Positions 17,671 through 27,193 of a stretch of 64,000 nt of DNA are shown in pieces; the stretch's first letter is position 1; every line of letters starts with the position of its first letter. The stretch lies in assembly GCA_965225955.1 (NCBI GenBank), contig CBDDBX010000038.1, forward strand, positions 1 to 64,000, in the 5' to 3' direction. Below the pieces are notes generated by a model that saw nothing but the letters and a program-made list of their open reading frames with translations, did not search any database and was not told where the DNA came from. Source of the stretch: CBDDBX01 sp965225955. GTDB lineage: Bacteria; Acidobacteriota; Aminicenantia; UBA2199. The translations under genes were made by a program, and so were the position numbers.

Positions 17671-20409
17671 TTATTCTCTTTTAATTCTCTCTATTTTGCA
17701 GGCACATGCTTTGAATTCTGGCATCTTTACATACCCGTCAAGTACTGGATTAGTTATATAGTTCACAGCAGATTCAGCAAAATGGAAAGGTATGAATACT
17801 ATATTTCTTTTTATTCCGGCAGTTATCTTTGTTCTTACTTCTATAGATCCTCTTCGGGTAATAACTTTTACCAATTCACCATCTTCCAGTTTAAAAGGTA
17901 CTGCTGTTGCGGGATTGATCTCTATGAAGGCTTCAGGGTGAGTTCTATTTAATCCTTTCACTTTTCTGGTCATTGTACCTGTATGGTAGTGTTGCAACAG
18001 TCTTCCTGTGGTGAGCAGGAGAGGGTATTCCTGATCTGTCTCTTCTGCAGGTGGTTTATAATGATTGGGTTTGAACAGTCCCCGTTTCTCTCCCTTTTCG
18101 TTAACTCTTATAAAACCGTCTTTATAAAGGTATGGTGTTCCTTTATGTCTGGTGTCAGGGCAGGGCCACTGAATTCCGCGACGTCCTATTCTCTTATAGT
18201 TAATACCTCCGTATTTATCGGTAACAGTATTGATCTCATTCATAATCTCAGAAGGGGAGTTGTAGTGGCACTTATATCCGAATCTGTTCATAAGTTCCAT
18301 TGTTATTTTCCAGTCTGGTTTAGTACCTGGAAGTGGATTAATTGCTCTTCTTACACGCTGAACTCTTCTTTCAGTATTTGTGAATGTTCCATCCTTTTCG
18401 GCAAAACTGGTTGCTGGGAGAACAACATCTGCATACTGAGCAGTTTCTGTAAGAAAGATATCCTGAACAACCAGGAAATCAAGTTTCTCAAGAGCTTTCT
18501 CTACATGGGAGATATCTACTTCGGAAACCATAGGGTTTTCCCCCATTATAAAGACTCCGTGTATCTTATCTTCCAGAATCTTATGAAACATTTCAGAAGA
18601 GAAGATACCGTGTTCAGGGTCGAGGTCTTCTACTCCCCACAACTTTTCAAAATTCTCTCTTACAGATGGAACAGTAACCTTCTGGTATCCCGGATAAACA
18701 CCTGGGAGAGCCCCCATATCACATGCTCCCTGAACATTATTCTGCCCTCTCAGTGGATTGACACCGGTACTCTTTCTGCCAATCTGACCGCACAGCATTG
18801 CCAGAGCTGCTACAGCAAAAACTGTTTCTGTACCAATATGGTGCTGGGTTATACCCATAGAGTATAGTATGGTGGAGCATTTTGATGTAGCATAAAGCCT
18901 GGCGGTTTCAATAATAGACTCTGCAGGTACTGTGGTGATTTCTTCGACTTTCTGAGGTGTGTAGGTAGCTACAAGTTCTTTTAGTTCTTCGAAATTATCT
19001 GTATTCTTCTCTATAAACTCCCTGTTATGAAGGTTCTCTTTAATTATTACATGCATTAAACCGTTAAGAAGAGCAGTATCTGTACCAGGTTTAAGCTGGA
19101 GTGTTATATCGGCTTTTGGAAACAGGGATATTTTTCTGGGGTCAGCAACCACCATCTTTGCTCCATTTGTAAGTGCTTTCTTGATTTTAAGAGCGGTTAT
19201 AGGTTGTGTTGCCGGAGTATTTGACCCGATAATCAGTATGCAGTCTGCAGATTCAATCTCTTTCATGGAGTTTGATGTTGCACCGGTTCCAAGAGTTGTA
19301 AGAAGTCCAATATAAGAAGGGCTGTGGCATAGTCTGGCGCAGTGATCAATATTATTTGTTTTCCATACACCTCTAACCAGTTTCTGGAAGAGGTAGTTCT
19401 CTTCATTTGTGGATTTTGCTGAAGAGAGGGCATATATTGAACGGCTCCCATGCTTCTCTATTATGCCTGTAAATTTTTCATATATCTTATTGTAAGCCTC
19501 TTCCCATGATGCAGGTTCAAGTTTCCCGTTTTTTCTTATGAGCGGTGTGTTTAATCTCTCTGCTGAGTTGATGAAGTCCATGCCGAATCTTCCTTTTACA
19601 CAGAGCCAGCCGTCATTTATTCCATCTGCTTCTGCAGGTTCAACTTCGATAACTCTGTTGGTTACAGGATCGGTAATAAGGAACATCTGACATCCGCAAC
19701 CACAGTAACAACAGGTTGTTCGCGTTTTTTTTACATCTCCAGCTTTTTTACGCTCAGACCTTGTGTATGGGTAGAGAGCTTCTGTAGGGCATACATCTAT
19801 GCAGTTGCCACAGGATACACAGGAGTTCTCCTGAAGGCCACGATAACTTGTTTCATCGTAACACTTCTCAATAGTAAGTTTATGGCCACGATTGTAGAAG
19901 GTATAGGCGTTATCCTGCTGTATCTCTTCACAGACTCTGACACACTGTCCGCAATTTATACATCTTCCCATATCCCTCTCAAAAAAGAGATTCCGCCTGT
20001 CTTTAAGTGTTTCCGGTTCTTTTCTGAATTTTGCATCACTGAGATCTCTTGAATTTACTCCGTAAACTCTAAGGTAGCCTTTGAATCTGTTATAGTCGTA
20101 GCTACTGAAATCTTTCTCAGAGTACTCAGCCAGTGTTAGTTCCAGAACAGCTTTTCTCTGTGCTCTGCACTTTTCTGTATCAGTTTTAACAATCATTCCT
20201 TCAGATACCGGAGTAGAACATGAGGCCGGTAGGTTTCTGAATCCTTCTATTTCTACTATACACAGGCGACAGGAGGCAACTTTTGAAAGCTTCTTATTGA
20301 AACACAGGGTTGGAATACCTATTCCAAGTTTTTCCGCAGCTTTCAGAACTGTATAATCTGCAGGCACTTCAACAGGTCTGTTATCTATGGTGAGTTTCAC
20401 TTTCTTCAT
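17671..20409 (-). CDS. Formate dehydrogenase catalytic subunit (Cys form, NAD-linked type)
   Basis: Domains in order: N-terminal [2Fe-2S] ferredoxin domain (Cys in TLCFNKK, SCRLC and ASCS), a NuoG-like segment, two [4Fe-4S] motifs (CINCGQCVRVC and CVSCGNCIDVC), a further cluster motif CCYCGCGC, the molybdopterin oxidoreductase domain and the C-terminal dinucleotide-binding domain. DHCARLCHSPS is the formate dehydrogenase active-site signature with Cys361 in place of selenocysteine. 912 aa fits FdhA of NAD-dependent complexes. It overlaps the NuoF-like gene by 4 bp, so formate electrons pass to NAD (or to NAD plus ferredoxin if bifurcating). No maturation genes (fdhD, fdhE) are present in the window. 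Confidence 0.92.
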   Translation of the reverse strand: MKKVKLTIDNRPVEVPADYTVLKAAEKLGIGIPTLCFNKKLSKVASCRLCIVEIEGFRNLPASCSTPVSEGMIVKTDTEKCRAQRKAVLELTLAEYSEKDFSSYDYNRFKGYLRVYGVNSRDLSDAKFRKEPETLKDRRNLFFERDMGRCINCGQCVRVCEEIQQDNAYTFYNRGHKLTIEKCYDETSYRGLQENSCVSCGNCIDVCPTEALYPYTRSERKKAGDVKKTRTTCCYCGCGCQMFLITDPVTNRVIEVEPAEADGINDGWLCVKGRFGMDFINSAERLNTPLIRKNGKLEPASWEEAYNKIYEKFTGIIEKHGSRSIYALSSAKSTNEENYLFQKLVRGVWKTNNIDHCARLCHSPSYIGLLTTLGTGATSNSMKEIESADCILIIGSNTPATQPITALKIKKALTNGAKMVVADPRKISLFPKADITLQLKPGTDTALLNGLMHVIIKENLHNREFIEKNTDNFEELKELVATYTPQKVEEITTVPAESIIETARLYATSKCSTILYSMGITQHHIGTETVFAVAALAMLCGQIGRKSTGVNPLRGQNNVQGACDMGALPGVYPGYQKVTVPSVRENFEKLWGVEDLDPEHGIFSSEMFHKILEDKIHGVFIMGENPMVSEVDISHVEKALEKLDFLVVQDIFLTETAQYADVVLPATSFAEKDGTFTNTERRVQRVRRAINPLPGTKPDWKITMELMNRFGYKCHYNSPSEIMNEINTVTDKYGGINYKRIGRRGIQWPCPDTRHKGTPYLYKDGFIRVNEKGEKRGLFKPNHYKPPAEETDQEYPLLLTTGRLLQHYHTGTMTRKVKGLNRTHPEAFIEINPATAVPFKLEDGELVKVITRRGSIEVRTKITAGIKRNIVFIPFHFAESAVNYITNPVLDGYVKMPEFKACACKIERIKRE

Positions 20410-21590
20410 TTTACAACCTCCCTGTTGTAGTTTAAGAACTCATCGGGGAATAGTTTAAGCATGGATGTAAGAGGGGATGGGGCTGTTTGTCCAAAACCAC
20501 ATCTTGATGTCAGAACCATGGTTTCTGCTATCTGTTCAAGTTTCTCTATTGTACTTTTGTCTCCTTTTCCTTCCCGGATCTTCTCAATTAGTTGTACAAG
20601 CTGATGGGTGCCCTGCCTGCAGGGGGTGCATACACCGCAGGATTCATCTTCAAAGAATTCCATGAAGTTGTAGCATATATCAACAATGTTTCTTTTATTG
20701 TTAAATACCATTATTGAACCGCATCCTACGATATTTTCGAAAGTTACCGGAAAATCGAGATCATCTGCTCCATAACATGTTCCTGCTGCACCTGAGATCT
20801 GTACAGCTTTAAGATTGTCAGCTCCAAGAGACCTGATGAATTCTCCCATATTAAAGCCCAGTTCAAGTTCATAAATTCCTTTTTTTTCTACATCACCACT
20901 AACAGAGAAAACTTTTGTGCCGGCAGAGGTTTCTGTGCCTATGGATTTATACCAGTCTGCTCCATTCTCAATTATAAAAGGAATGTTACATAAGGTTTCC
21001 ACATTATTAATAAGTGTGGGCTTGTCAAAAAGCCCTTTTGATGGTGGAAATGGAGGCTTTACTCTTACTTCACCTCTTTTCCCCTCAATAGAGTTGAGAA
21101 GAGATGTCTCTTCACCGCAGACGTAAGCCCCCATTCCATCTACAACTTCTATATCGAAGGAGAAATCTGAATCCTCAATATTCTCTCCAAGCCATCCTTT
21201 TTTATGATAGTGTTTCAGGCGATCTTTAAGGTCCCGGCTTATAGCAGGATATTCTGCTCTTATGTAGATATAGCCTTTTGTTGCACCGATTCCGTATCCT
21301 GCAATAATCATTCCGTCAAAAAGAGATTCGGGATTTTTAATAAGCAGTTCTTTATCTTTAAATGTTCCGGGTTCACCTTCATCAGCATTACACACAACAT
21401 ATTTGATATCAGATTCCGGTGCTGCACAGAAGCTCCACTTTCTGCCTGTAGGGAAACTTGCTCCACCACGACCTCTGAGATTTGAGTCAGAAACCTCTTT
21501 AATTATATCTGAAGGATTATTTTTCAATGCTGTCTGTACCGGTTTAAAAGGGGAGTAGTCTCCCAGTAATACTCTTCGCTGATTAATCAT
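20406..21590 (-). CDS. NuoF-like (51 kDa) NADH-binding subunit of the formate dehydrogenase
   Basis: FMN/NADH-binding motifs RGRGGASFPTGRKW (near residue 40) and the ADEGEPGTFKD segment are present. CGEETSLLNSIEGKRG follows, and the C-terminal [4Fe-4S] motif is SCGVCTPCRQGT with the distal Cys in SRCGFG. At 394 aa it is shorter than HymB/HydB-type subunits and lacks extra N- or C-terminal ferredoxin domains. It overlaps both neighbours (8 bp with the NuoE-like gene, 4 bp with the catalytic subunit), showing a translationally coupled three-subunit complex. Confidence 0.92.
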   Translation of the reverse strand: MINQRRVLLGDYSPFKPVQTALKNNPSDIIKEVSDSNLRGRGGASFPTGRKWSFCAAPESDIKYVVCNADEGEPGTFKDKELLIKNPESLFDGMIIAGYGIGATKGYIYIRAEYPAISRDLKDRLKHYHKKGWLGENIEDSDFSFDIEVVDGMGAYVCGEETSLLNSIEGKRGEVRVKPPFPPSKGLFDKPTLINNVETLCNIPFIIENGADWYKSIGTETSAGTKVFSVSGDVEKKGIYELELGFNMGEFIRSLGADNLKAVQISGAAGTCYGADDLDFPVTFENIVGCGSIMVFNNKRNIVDICYNFMEFFEDESCGVCTPCRQGTHQLVQLIEKIREGKGDKSTIEKLEQIAETMVLTSRCGFGQTAPSPLTSMLKLFPDEFLNYNREVVK

Positions 21591-22020
21591 TGTGATTCTC
21601 CTCTTCTAGTTTTCTGATCATCTTTTCAAGGAGATCTTCAGTAAGGTGTCCTACAGGCTGATCATTTATAATCATTGCGGGGGCCTGATCACAGAGGCCC
21701 ATGCAGTTTGCTTTCTCAAGAGTGAATTTTCTACATTCAGAGATACCGTCTTCCCTGATTTTTAATCTCTTTTTGAGGAAGCTGTAGAGATCTTCTCCTC
21801 CTGCCATTGTGCAACATATTGTTCCACAGGTTCTGATTATATTTTTGCCTCCAGGCTCTTCTGATAAAAAGGCGTAGAATGAAATCACTCCTTTTACATC
21901 TGCCTGAGTGAGTCTGAACTCTTCTGCAAGTTCTTTTTGTACTGATTCTGATATATAGCCACAATCTTTCTGATGTTTCTGAAGAGATTTAACAAGAGCT
22001 GCTCTTTCTTCGTTAACCAT
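21583..22020 (-). CDS. NuoE-like (24 kDa) [2Fe-2S] subunit
   Basis: A thioredoxin-like [2Fe-2S] protein of 145 aa with cluster ligands in CGTICC and CMGLCD, matching the NuoE/HymA pattern. It is the first gene of the formate dehydrogenase operon; its start ATG follows GGGAGGTAG. It probably relays electrons next to the NuoF-like FMN site. A weak promoter (TTGAAA, about 17 bases, TATTAA-like) can be drawn upstream around 22060-22090 but is not convincing. Confidence 0.9.
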   Translation of the reverse strand: MVNEERAALVKSLQKHQKDCGYISESVQKELAEEFRLTQADVKGVISFYAFLSEEPGGKNIIRTCGTICCTMAGGEDLYSFLKKRLKIREDGISECRKFTLEKANCMGLCDQAPAMIINDQPVGHLTEDLLEKMIRKLEEENHND

Positions 22021-22119
22021 GAGTACTCTACCTCCCGGTACTTTTCTATAAGACTATTAATATATTCAGAATCGGGAATTTCAAGAAACTTGTATTAAGA
22101 TTGTTGTAAAAGATTCAGC

Positions 22120-22269
22120 TTATTTACATTTTACTCCCATATATTCTACTCCCCAGTCCCTCATTGCAAACATTACAGGTTCAAGGGATTTGCTATATTC
22201 AATAAGTGAATATTCGACTTTCGGAGAAACTTCTGCATAGATCTTAAGGACTACTACTTTATCAATCAC
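22120..22269 (-). pseudogene. Remnant of an HxlR-family transcriptional regulator
   Basis: Reading the minus strand toward a TAA at 22122-22120 gives a segment containing LKIYAEVSPKVEYSLIEYSK and then SLEPVMFAMRDWGVEYM. This matches the wing and C-terminal helix of HxlR regulators (the usual pattern is VYPEVPPRVEYSLTELG ... WG). The N-terminal helix-turn-helix is absent, and the upstream sequence in this frame is unrelated. It is therefore a decayed fragment in the space between the formate dehydrogenase operon and the PAS gene. The rest of 22021-22342 shows nothing further. Confidence 0.55.
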
Positions 22270-22342
22270 AAACAGGAGAATTATAATAATCTGTGACTGT
22301 CCGTGTTTGTTAGTGTTAGTCAGAACAGAGCCGGGGAAGATC

Positions 22343-22876
22343 TTAGTTTTTCAGGTCTTTAAGGATTCCATTGAAGATCTCTTCAAGTAAAAGGCTACTC
22401 TCTTTTAATTCATCTTCAAGTTTCTTTCGCTTGGTAATATTGTAGATAATTCCGATAATTACGATTCTGTTGTTGTAGTTTATAAGCTGGGCAGATATCT
22501 CAACGTAAGTTTCGTTACCATCCGGCTTAATAACAAGATTTTCCATAAGATTGAGATCATCTCTGTTAAGCATGTGCTGGACATACTCTGTAAAGGTATT
22601 TGAAATATCCTGATCATTTTTCAGAGGATGCATCTTAAGGTAGTGCTGGCCTTTAAGCTCATCTCTTGTTTTCTGCAGAAGTTTTTCAGCAGCTGAGTTG
22701 ATATCTATTATTGCGCCGGTTTCAAGATCTGCAAGGAACATTGCGTCGGGAATTGTTTCAAAGAGGGTTCTGAATTTCTTCTTATATTCAGCAACTCTCT
22801 TTCTCTCTTCTGCCAGTTCTTTTTCGAGTATTTCTATCTTTTCCTGAAGTTTTGCTGTGTTCGCTGAATCACTCAT
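22343..22876 (-). CDS. Stand-alone PAS-domain protein with flanking coiled coils
   Basis: An N-terminal coiled coil (residues about 8-35, rich in Glu and Lys) leads into a single PAS domain (about 36-155, FRTLFETIPDAMFLAD) with a PAC-type end (NITKRKKLEDELK). A short C-terminal helix follows. There is no kinase, GGDEF or other output domain and no membrane segment. It may be a signalling adaptor or the separated sensor part of a kinase. It is upstream of the formate dehydrogenase operon on the same strand, but 322 bp away, so co-transcription is doubtful. Confidence 0.75.
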   Translation of the reverse strand: MSDSANTAKLQEKIEILEKELAEERKRVAEYKKKFRTLFETIPDAMFLADLETGAIIDINSAAEKLLQKTRDELKGQHYLKMHPLKNDQDISNTFTEYVQHMLNRDDLNLMENLVIKPDGNETYVEISAQLINYNNRIVIIGIIYNITKRKKLEDELKESSLLLEEIFNGILKDLKN

Positions 22877-23114
22877 TTTAAATGCTCACTTTCATTCATA
22901 AACTGAATTGATTGTTCATATTATAGTCAGTATGAAATAAATTTCAATAGTTGATATATCAGATAATTAATTTTACAAATTATCTGTGTAAAAAACTATT
23001 AAAACCTCAATTAACATATAAGATGGAAACCGATCTTTCTGCAGGACTTTAACTAAGGTGAGAGGAATTGAGATTCACGAATCTTTGCTATATAATCTCT
23101 GCGGGAGTAGAAAT

Positions 23115-23972
23115 ATGAAGATCTTAATGTTATTTGCTGCACTTCTGATACTTGTGGGGTGTGGAAGAAAGGATAAAGTAGAGTATTACGATAATGGGAA
23201 AATAAAGAGCAGAATCCATTTTGAAAGTAAGAAGAGGATTCATACTCAATGGTTTGAGAGTGGAAATAAGAAACATGAAACTGTTTATACTACAGAAGGT
23301 GAGAGTCATAAAGAGTGGTTTGAAAGTGGAAAACTTAAAGCAACAGACTACTTCAGCAAAGAGGGATTGAGAGAAGGAGAGGCTTTCCGCTGGTATGAAA
23401 ATGGTAATAAGAGTGCCAGGTACTTCTATATAAATGGCCTTAAAGAGGGTGAATGGGAGAAGTGGTATAAGAGTGGAAAAATTAAGAGTACACTGAGTTA
23501 TAAAGAAGATCGCCTTAATGGTAGCGCTAAGAACTGGTACGATGGAGGGGCTGTTAAATCAGAAGGTTTCTATGTCCACGATAAAGAGAGTGGTGAATGG
23601 AAGTTTTATGATGAAAAGGGAAAGCTTATAAGAAAAGTAAATTATAATGGCGGTATAAAACATGGCAAAGAGGTACAGTTTTACCCCTCCGGCGTAAAGA
23701 AACTTGAAGTGGATTACCTTAATAACAGAGAAAACGGACTCTGGACTGAGTGGTACGATAATGGGAAACCATCTCTGAAGGTTAATTATAAGGATGGAGT
23801 CGTTGATGGACTCTGGACTGAATGGTATGAGAATGGAGATGTGGATTTCAGAATTGAGTACAGAGCAGGTAAAAAGTATAAAGGCAGATATGTGAAATAC
23901 GATGCACAGGGAAATCCTGTTTATGAAGAGATCTGGAAAGGCGGTAAGAAGATAAGGACAAGAAAACTCTGA
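23115..23972 (+). CDS. Lipoprotein with YwqK/MORN-type repeats
   Basis: Signal peptide with lipobox LVGC (Cys15). The remaining ~270 residues consist of about ten tandem units of the pattern W-Y/F-x2-G-x2-K/R-x5-Y-x2-G-x4-G, the MORN_2 repeat of YwqK-family proteins. Some of these proteins are annotated as antitoxin components, but no toxin gene is next to it. The start was placed at ATG 23115 because the upstream in-frame GTG at 23058 adds 19 residues in front of the signal peptide. The stop overlaps the addA start (TGATG), so the two genes are translationally coupled. Confidence 0.8.
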   Translation: MKILMLFAALLILVGCGRKDKVEYYDNGKIKSRIHFESKKRIHTQWFESGNKKHETVYTTEGESHKEWFESGKLKATDYFSKEGLREGEAFRWYENGNKSARYFYINGLKEGEWEKWYKSGKIKSTLSYKEDRLNGSAKNWYDGGAVKSEGFYVHDKESGEWKFYDEKGKLIRKVNYNGGIKHGKEVQFYPSGVKKLEVDYLNNRENGLWTEWYDNGKPSLKVNYKDGVVDGLWTEWYENGDVDFRIEYRAGKKYKGRYVKYDAQGNPVYEEIWKGGKKIRTRKL

Positions 23973-26900
23973 TGAGTGTTCTGATTATAGAAGCATCAGC
24001 AGGTTCAGGTAAAACATACAGACTTACTCTTGAGTTTCTTATACATCTTCTGCGTGTAACTCACAGATTCATGCAGAGGGGAAGTGGAGAGCTTAACAGC
24101 GAAATAGCAACTATTCTGGCTATTACATTTACTAATAAAGCTGCTAATGAGATGAAAGAGCGTATTATTGAGCAGCTTAAAAGCTTTGCTCTTATGGATG
24201 ATGCTGAAGAGTCTCCAATGTTTGATGCTGTTTCTGAGGAAACTGGTTTTGACAGAGTCAAAATCAGAGACTACTCATCAAAGATTCTCGATGCTATTGT
24301 TTCTCATCTCGGGGATTTTAATGTTAAAACCATAGATTCTCTGATGGCAAGTATAATAAAAGTTGTATCACCTGATCTTAATCTTCCTCCGGGTTTTGAA
24401 GTCTCTGTAGATGCTAAAAGAGAGCTTGGGCGGTTAAGTTCAGAGTACATTGACTACTGTGCAGACAGACGCTGGGAAGATATTGAAGTTGTTCTTGATA
24501 TGCTGCGTGATATGGGACAGCTTAACAACTGGCGACCTGATGAGAAGATCAGAGCTAAGCTTACAGAGTTTTTCCATCAGTATATGAAGAGTGAAGAGGA
24601 GCAGATTTTTGGAGCTCTGGTTTCTGAAAACCTTAAAGGAATAAGACAGAGTAAACTCCAGAGTATCGGTGAAGCACTCTTAAAGATGAGTCAGATTATT
24701 AAAGCTGACAGAGAGAGTAAAAAGAAATTTCTTGATGGTAATAAGGTAAGAGCAGGGCTTATTGATGAGTTTGCAGATTTTAATGCTTTCAGAGATAGCG
24801 ACAAAGCTGATTATATAGCAGAAAAGAGCTTCTTTAAGAAGATCAGTGGTAGCGAGCTGATGAGCAAAAAAGCTCTGGCTGCCGGTGAGTTTACAGAAGA
24901 ACAGAACTATTTTAATGAACTATACTCAGAAATAAGATCTGATGTGGAAGAGCTTATTATGGTTCTGAGCAGAGAGAGAGTTGCAGGGTATTCGGTTCTT
25001 TTTGACGGTTTCAGAGAGTTCTGGAGCAGCAGAAGAAAGAATATCTATGTTGAAGAGTTCAGTAAAACCCTTAAAGACAGAATTGAAACCTGGAGCCGTG
25101 AAGGCTGTTTCCCATACATTTTTCTCAAACTTTCAGAAAGGTATCAGAATTTTCTTTTTGATGAGTTTCAGGATACAAGTCGCTTGCAGTTCAGAGCTTT
25201 GAGTCCTGTAATCGAAGAGGTGCTGACAAGTGAAGAGAAGAGTTCTCTTTTTATAGTTGGTGACAGGAAACAGGCTATATACAGGTGGCGTGGCGGAAGT
25301 GCAGAGCTGATGACAGGAGAGGTTCTTAACCATGAGTTTATGGATTCAGTTGATAGTAACAGTTTTTCAAGTCAGGTACTTGAGTTTAACTGGAGAAGCC
25401 GTCGTGAAATAGTTGAGTTTAACAACTCTTTCTGGACCAGAGGTTTTGAAGGTGAAGTTGAGAATAATTTCAGTACTGTTTTTCAGAATGTTCCTGCAAA
25501 AGGTGGAAGTAATGATGGTGGATATGTAAAGATCTCTTTTGCCGAAGCTGATGAGAGTCGTGACAGCAGGGAGATACTCTGTGAAGAGGTTTACAGAATG
25601 GTGGATCTTGCTCTGTCAAAAGGATACTCCTGCAGCGATATTGCTGTGCTCACAAGAAAGAAGGCCAGAGGGAGAGAGGTTATTCAGTACCTCTCTACTA
25701 AAGGTATAAAGGCGATTTCTGATGAATCACTGTTTCTGTCATCTTCACAGGTGGTAAATGAGATTATTGCTTTTCTGAGATTTCTGGAGTTACCATCTTC
25801 AAATCTGATTTTTAATGAGTTTTTAAACGGAGTAGTACTGGAAAAAGTGCTTACCCCTGATGAAAGAGCTCAATTGAGGGAGTTTCTCCTTACTATAAAC
25901 AGAAGGGAAAGAGGGAAAACTATTTTTGCCCTTTTTACAGAGAAGTTCCCGGATATAAGAGAGAGGTTTATAGATCCATTTCTTAATTCAACCGGACTTA
26001 TTCCTGTTTACGACCTTTTTAATGATATTACAAGAATTTTTTCAATATATGAGAACCATGAGGATGAGACACCTTTTATTCTGACTTTTGGTGAATATCT
26101 CCACAATCTTGAGGCAGAAGGAGTCTCTTCTGTATCATCTTTTCTTGGAGAGTGGGACAGTTCAGACAGTTCCGGCCCTTCAACTTCGGTAGATGTAACG
26201 GGAGATAGTGAATCTGTAAGAATAATGACTCTCCATAAGTCAAAAGGTCTTGAGTTCCCTGTGGTTATAATGCCTCTGGCTGACGAGAAGGATATGCCGG
26301 ATAATATTTTTATGAGAGATGGACAGTTATACTATATCAGCAGGAAATATGCTGATCTGAATAGTGACCTTGATAAGATCTACAGGGAAGAGAACCTTAA
26401 AAAGTATATAGATGAGATGAATCTTCTCTATGTAGGTTTTACCAGAGCTGTTGACATGCTTCTTGTTCCTCTTATGAAACCTTCAAAAAAGAGCAGAAAG
26501 GATGATGCTGAAGGAACGGTGTTCAGAGGTTTTGCAAATGTAGTGTATAACCACCCCCTTATTGGTGAAAAGATTTCTGAAGATGTTGAATCTGTATCCT
26601 GGGGAGAGGTGCCGGGGAAAAATCTTCTTGAGGTTCCCGGAGTTAGCGATCTTATGAAAATACCTCCACGGCATGTAGGTACTGCAGGATGGCAGAAGAA
26701 GATGCTTGTTTATGCAGCTTCAAAATATAGTGGTGTTGAAAACAGAGAGAGTGCATTAAGAGGGGAGATGATCCATGAGATGATGTCCGGTATTACTGTT
26801 TATGATACTGTGGACTCTCTGAAAGCAGCTCTGGAGAAGAGATTCAAAGATTATAGACTGAGGGAAAAAGAGAATAAGAGTTTTATCAGGTTTTTTACCG

Positions 26901-27193
26901 GAAGTAGTGTTGCTCCATTTTTTACAGGTAACTGGCGGGTATACAATGAACTGGATATTGCTGCTATTAACAGTACATCAGAAAAACCTGAAAAGAAGAG
27001 AATTGACAGAATTATGGTTAATGATAAAGAGGTTGTAATACTGGATTATAAAACAGGAGCTGCTGAAAAAGAGGAGTATGCGGAACAGATAAGAGCTTAT
27101 GGCAAACTTGCTCTTGAAATGTGGAGTAACAGGAAGTTATCTCTCTTTCTGCTCTATCCTGATAAGGAGATAGTTAAGGAAATCATATGCTGA
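23972..27193 (+). CDS. addA: AddA-like helicase-nuclease (UvrD/RecB superfamily)
   Basis: Superfamily 1A helicase: Walker A EASAGSGKT (Lys14), motif II DEFQD (397-401), motif III VGDRKQAIYRWRGG, motif V LHKSKGLEFPVV and motif VI LLYVGFTRA. A C-terminal PD-(D/E)XK nuclease domain carries ILDYKTG (Asp1025, Lys1027) and a final QIRAYG-type motif. 1073 aa fits AddA. It overlaps the next gene by 7 bp, which encodes the AddB partner. Role: double-strand-break end resection for RecA recombination and degradation of linear foreign DNA. The Gly/Ala in AddA is normal; I see no broken motif. Confidence 0.85.
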   Translation: MSVLIIEASAGSGKTYRLTLEFLIHLLRVTHRFMQRGSGELNSEIATILAITFTNKAANEMKERIIEQLKSFALMDDAEESPMFDAVSEETGFDRVKIRDYSSKILDAIVSHLGDFNVKTIDSLMASIIKVVSPDLNLPPGFEVSVDAKRELGRLSSEYIDYCADRRWEDIEVVLDMLRDMGQLNNWRPDEKIRAKLTEFFHQYMKSEEEQIFGALVSENLKGIRQSKLQSIGEALLKMSQIIKADRESKKKFLDGNKVRAGLIDEFADFNAFRDSDKADYIAEKSFFKKISGSELMSKKALAAGEFTEEQNYFNELYSEIRSDVEELIMVLSRERVAGYSVLFDGFREFWSSRRKNIYVEEFSKTLKDRIETWSREGCFPYIFLKLSERYQNFLFDEFQDTSRLQFRALSPVIEEVLTSEEKSSLFIVGDRKQAIYRWRGGSAELMTGEVLNHEFMDSVDSNSFSSQVLEFNWRSRREIVEFNNSFWTRGFEGEVENNFSTVFQNVPAKGGSNDGGYVKISFAEADESRDSREILCEEVYRMVDLALSKGYSCSDIAVLTRKKARGREVIQYLSTKGIKAISDESLFLSSSQVVNEIIAFLRFLELPSSNLIFNEFLNGVVLEKVLTPDERAQLREFLLTINRRERGKTIFALFTEKFPDIRERFIDPFLNSTGLIPVYDLFNDITRIFSIYENHEDETPFILTFGEYLHNLEAEGVSSVSSFLGEWDSSDSSGPSTSVDVTGDSESVRIMTLHKSKGLEFPVVIMPLADEKDMPDNIFMRDGQLYYISRKYADLNSDLDKIYREENLKKYIDEMNLLYVGFTRAVDMLLVPLMKPSKKSRKDDAEGTVFRGFANVVYNHPLIGEKISEDVESVSWGEVPGKNLLEVPGVSDLMKIPPRHVGTAGWQKKMLVYAASKYSGVENRESALRGEMIHEMMSGITVYDTVDSLKAALEKRFKDYRLREKENKSFIRFFTGSSVAPFFTGNWRVYNELDIAAINSTSEKPEKKRIDRIMVNDKEVVILDYKTGAAEKEEYAEQIRAYGKLALEMWSNRKLSLFLLYPDKEIVKEIIC

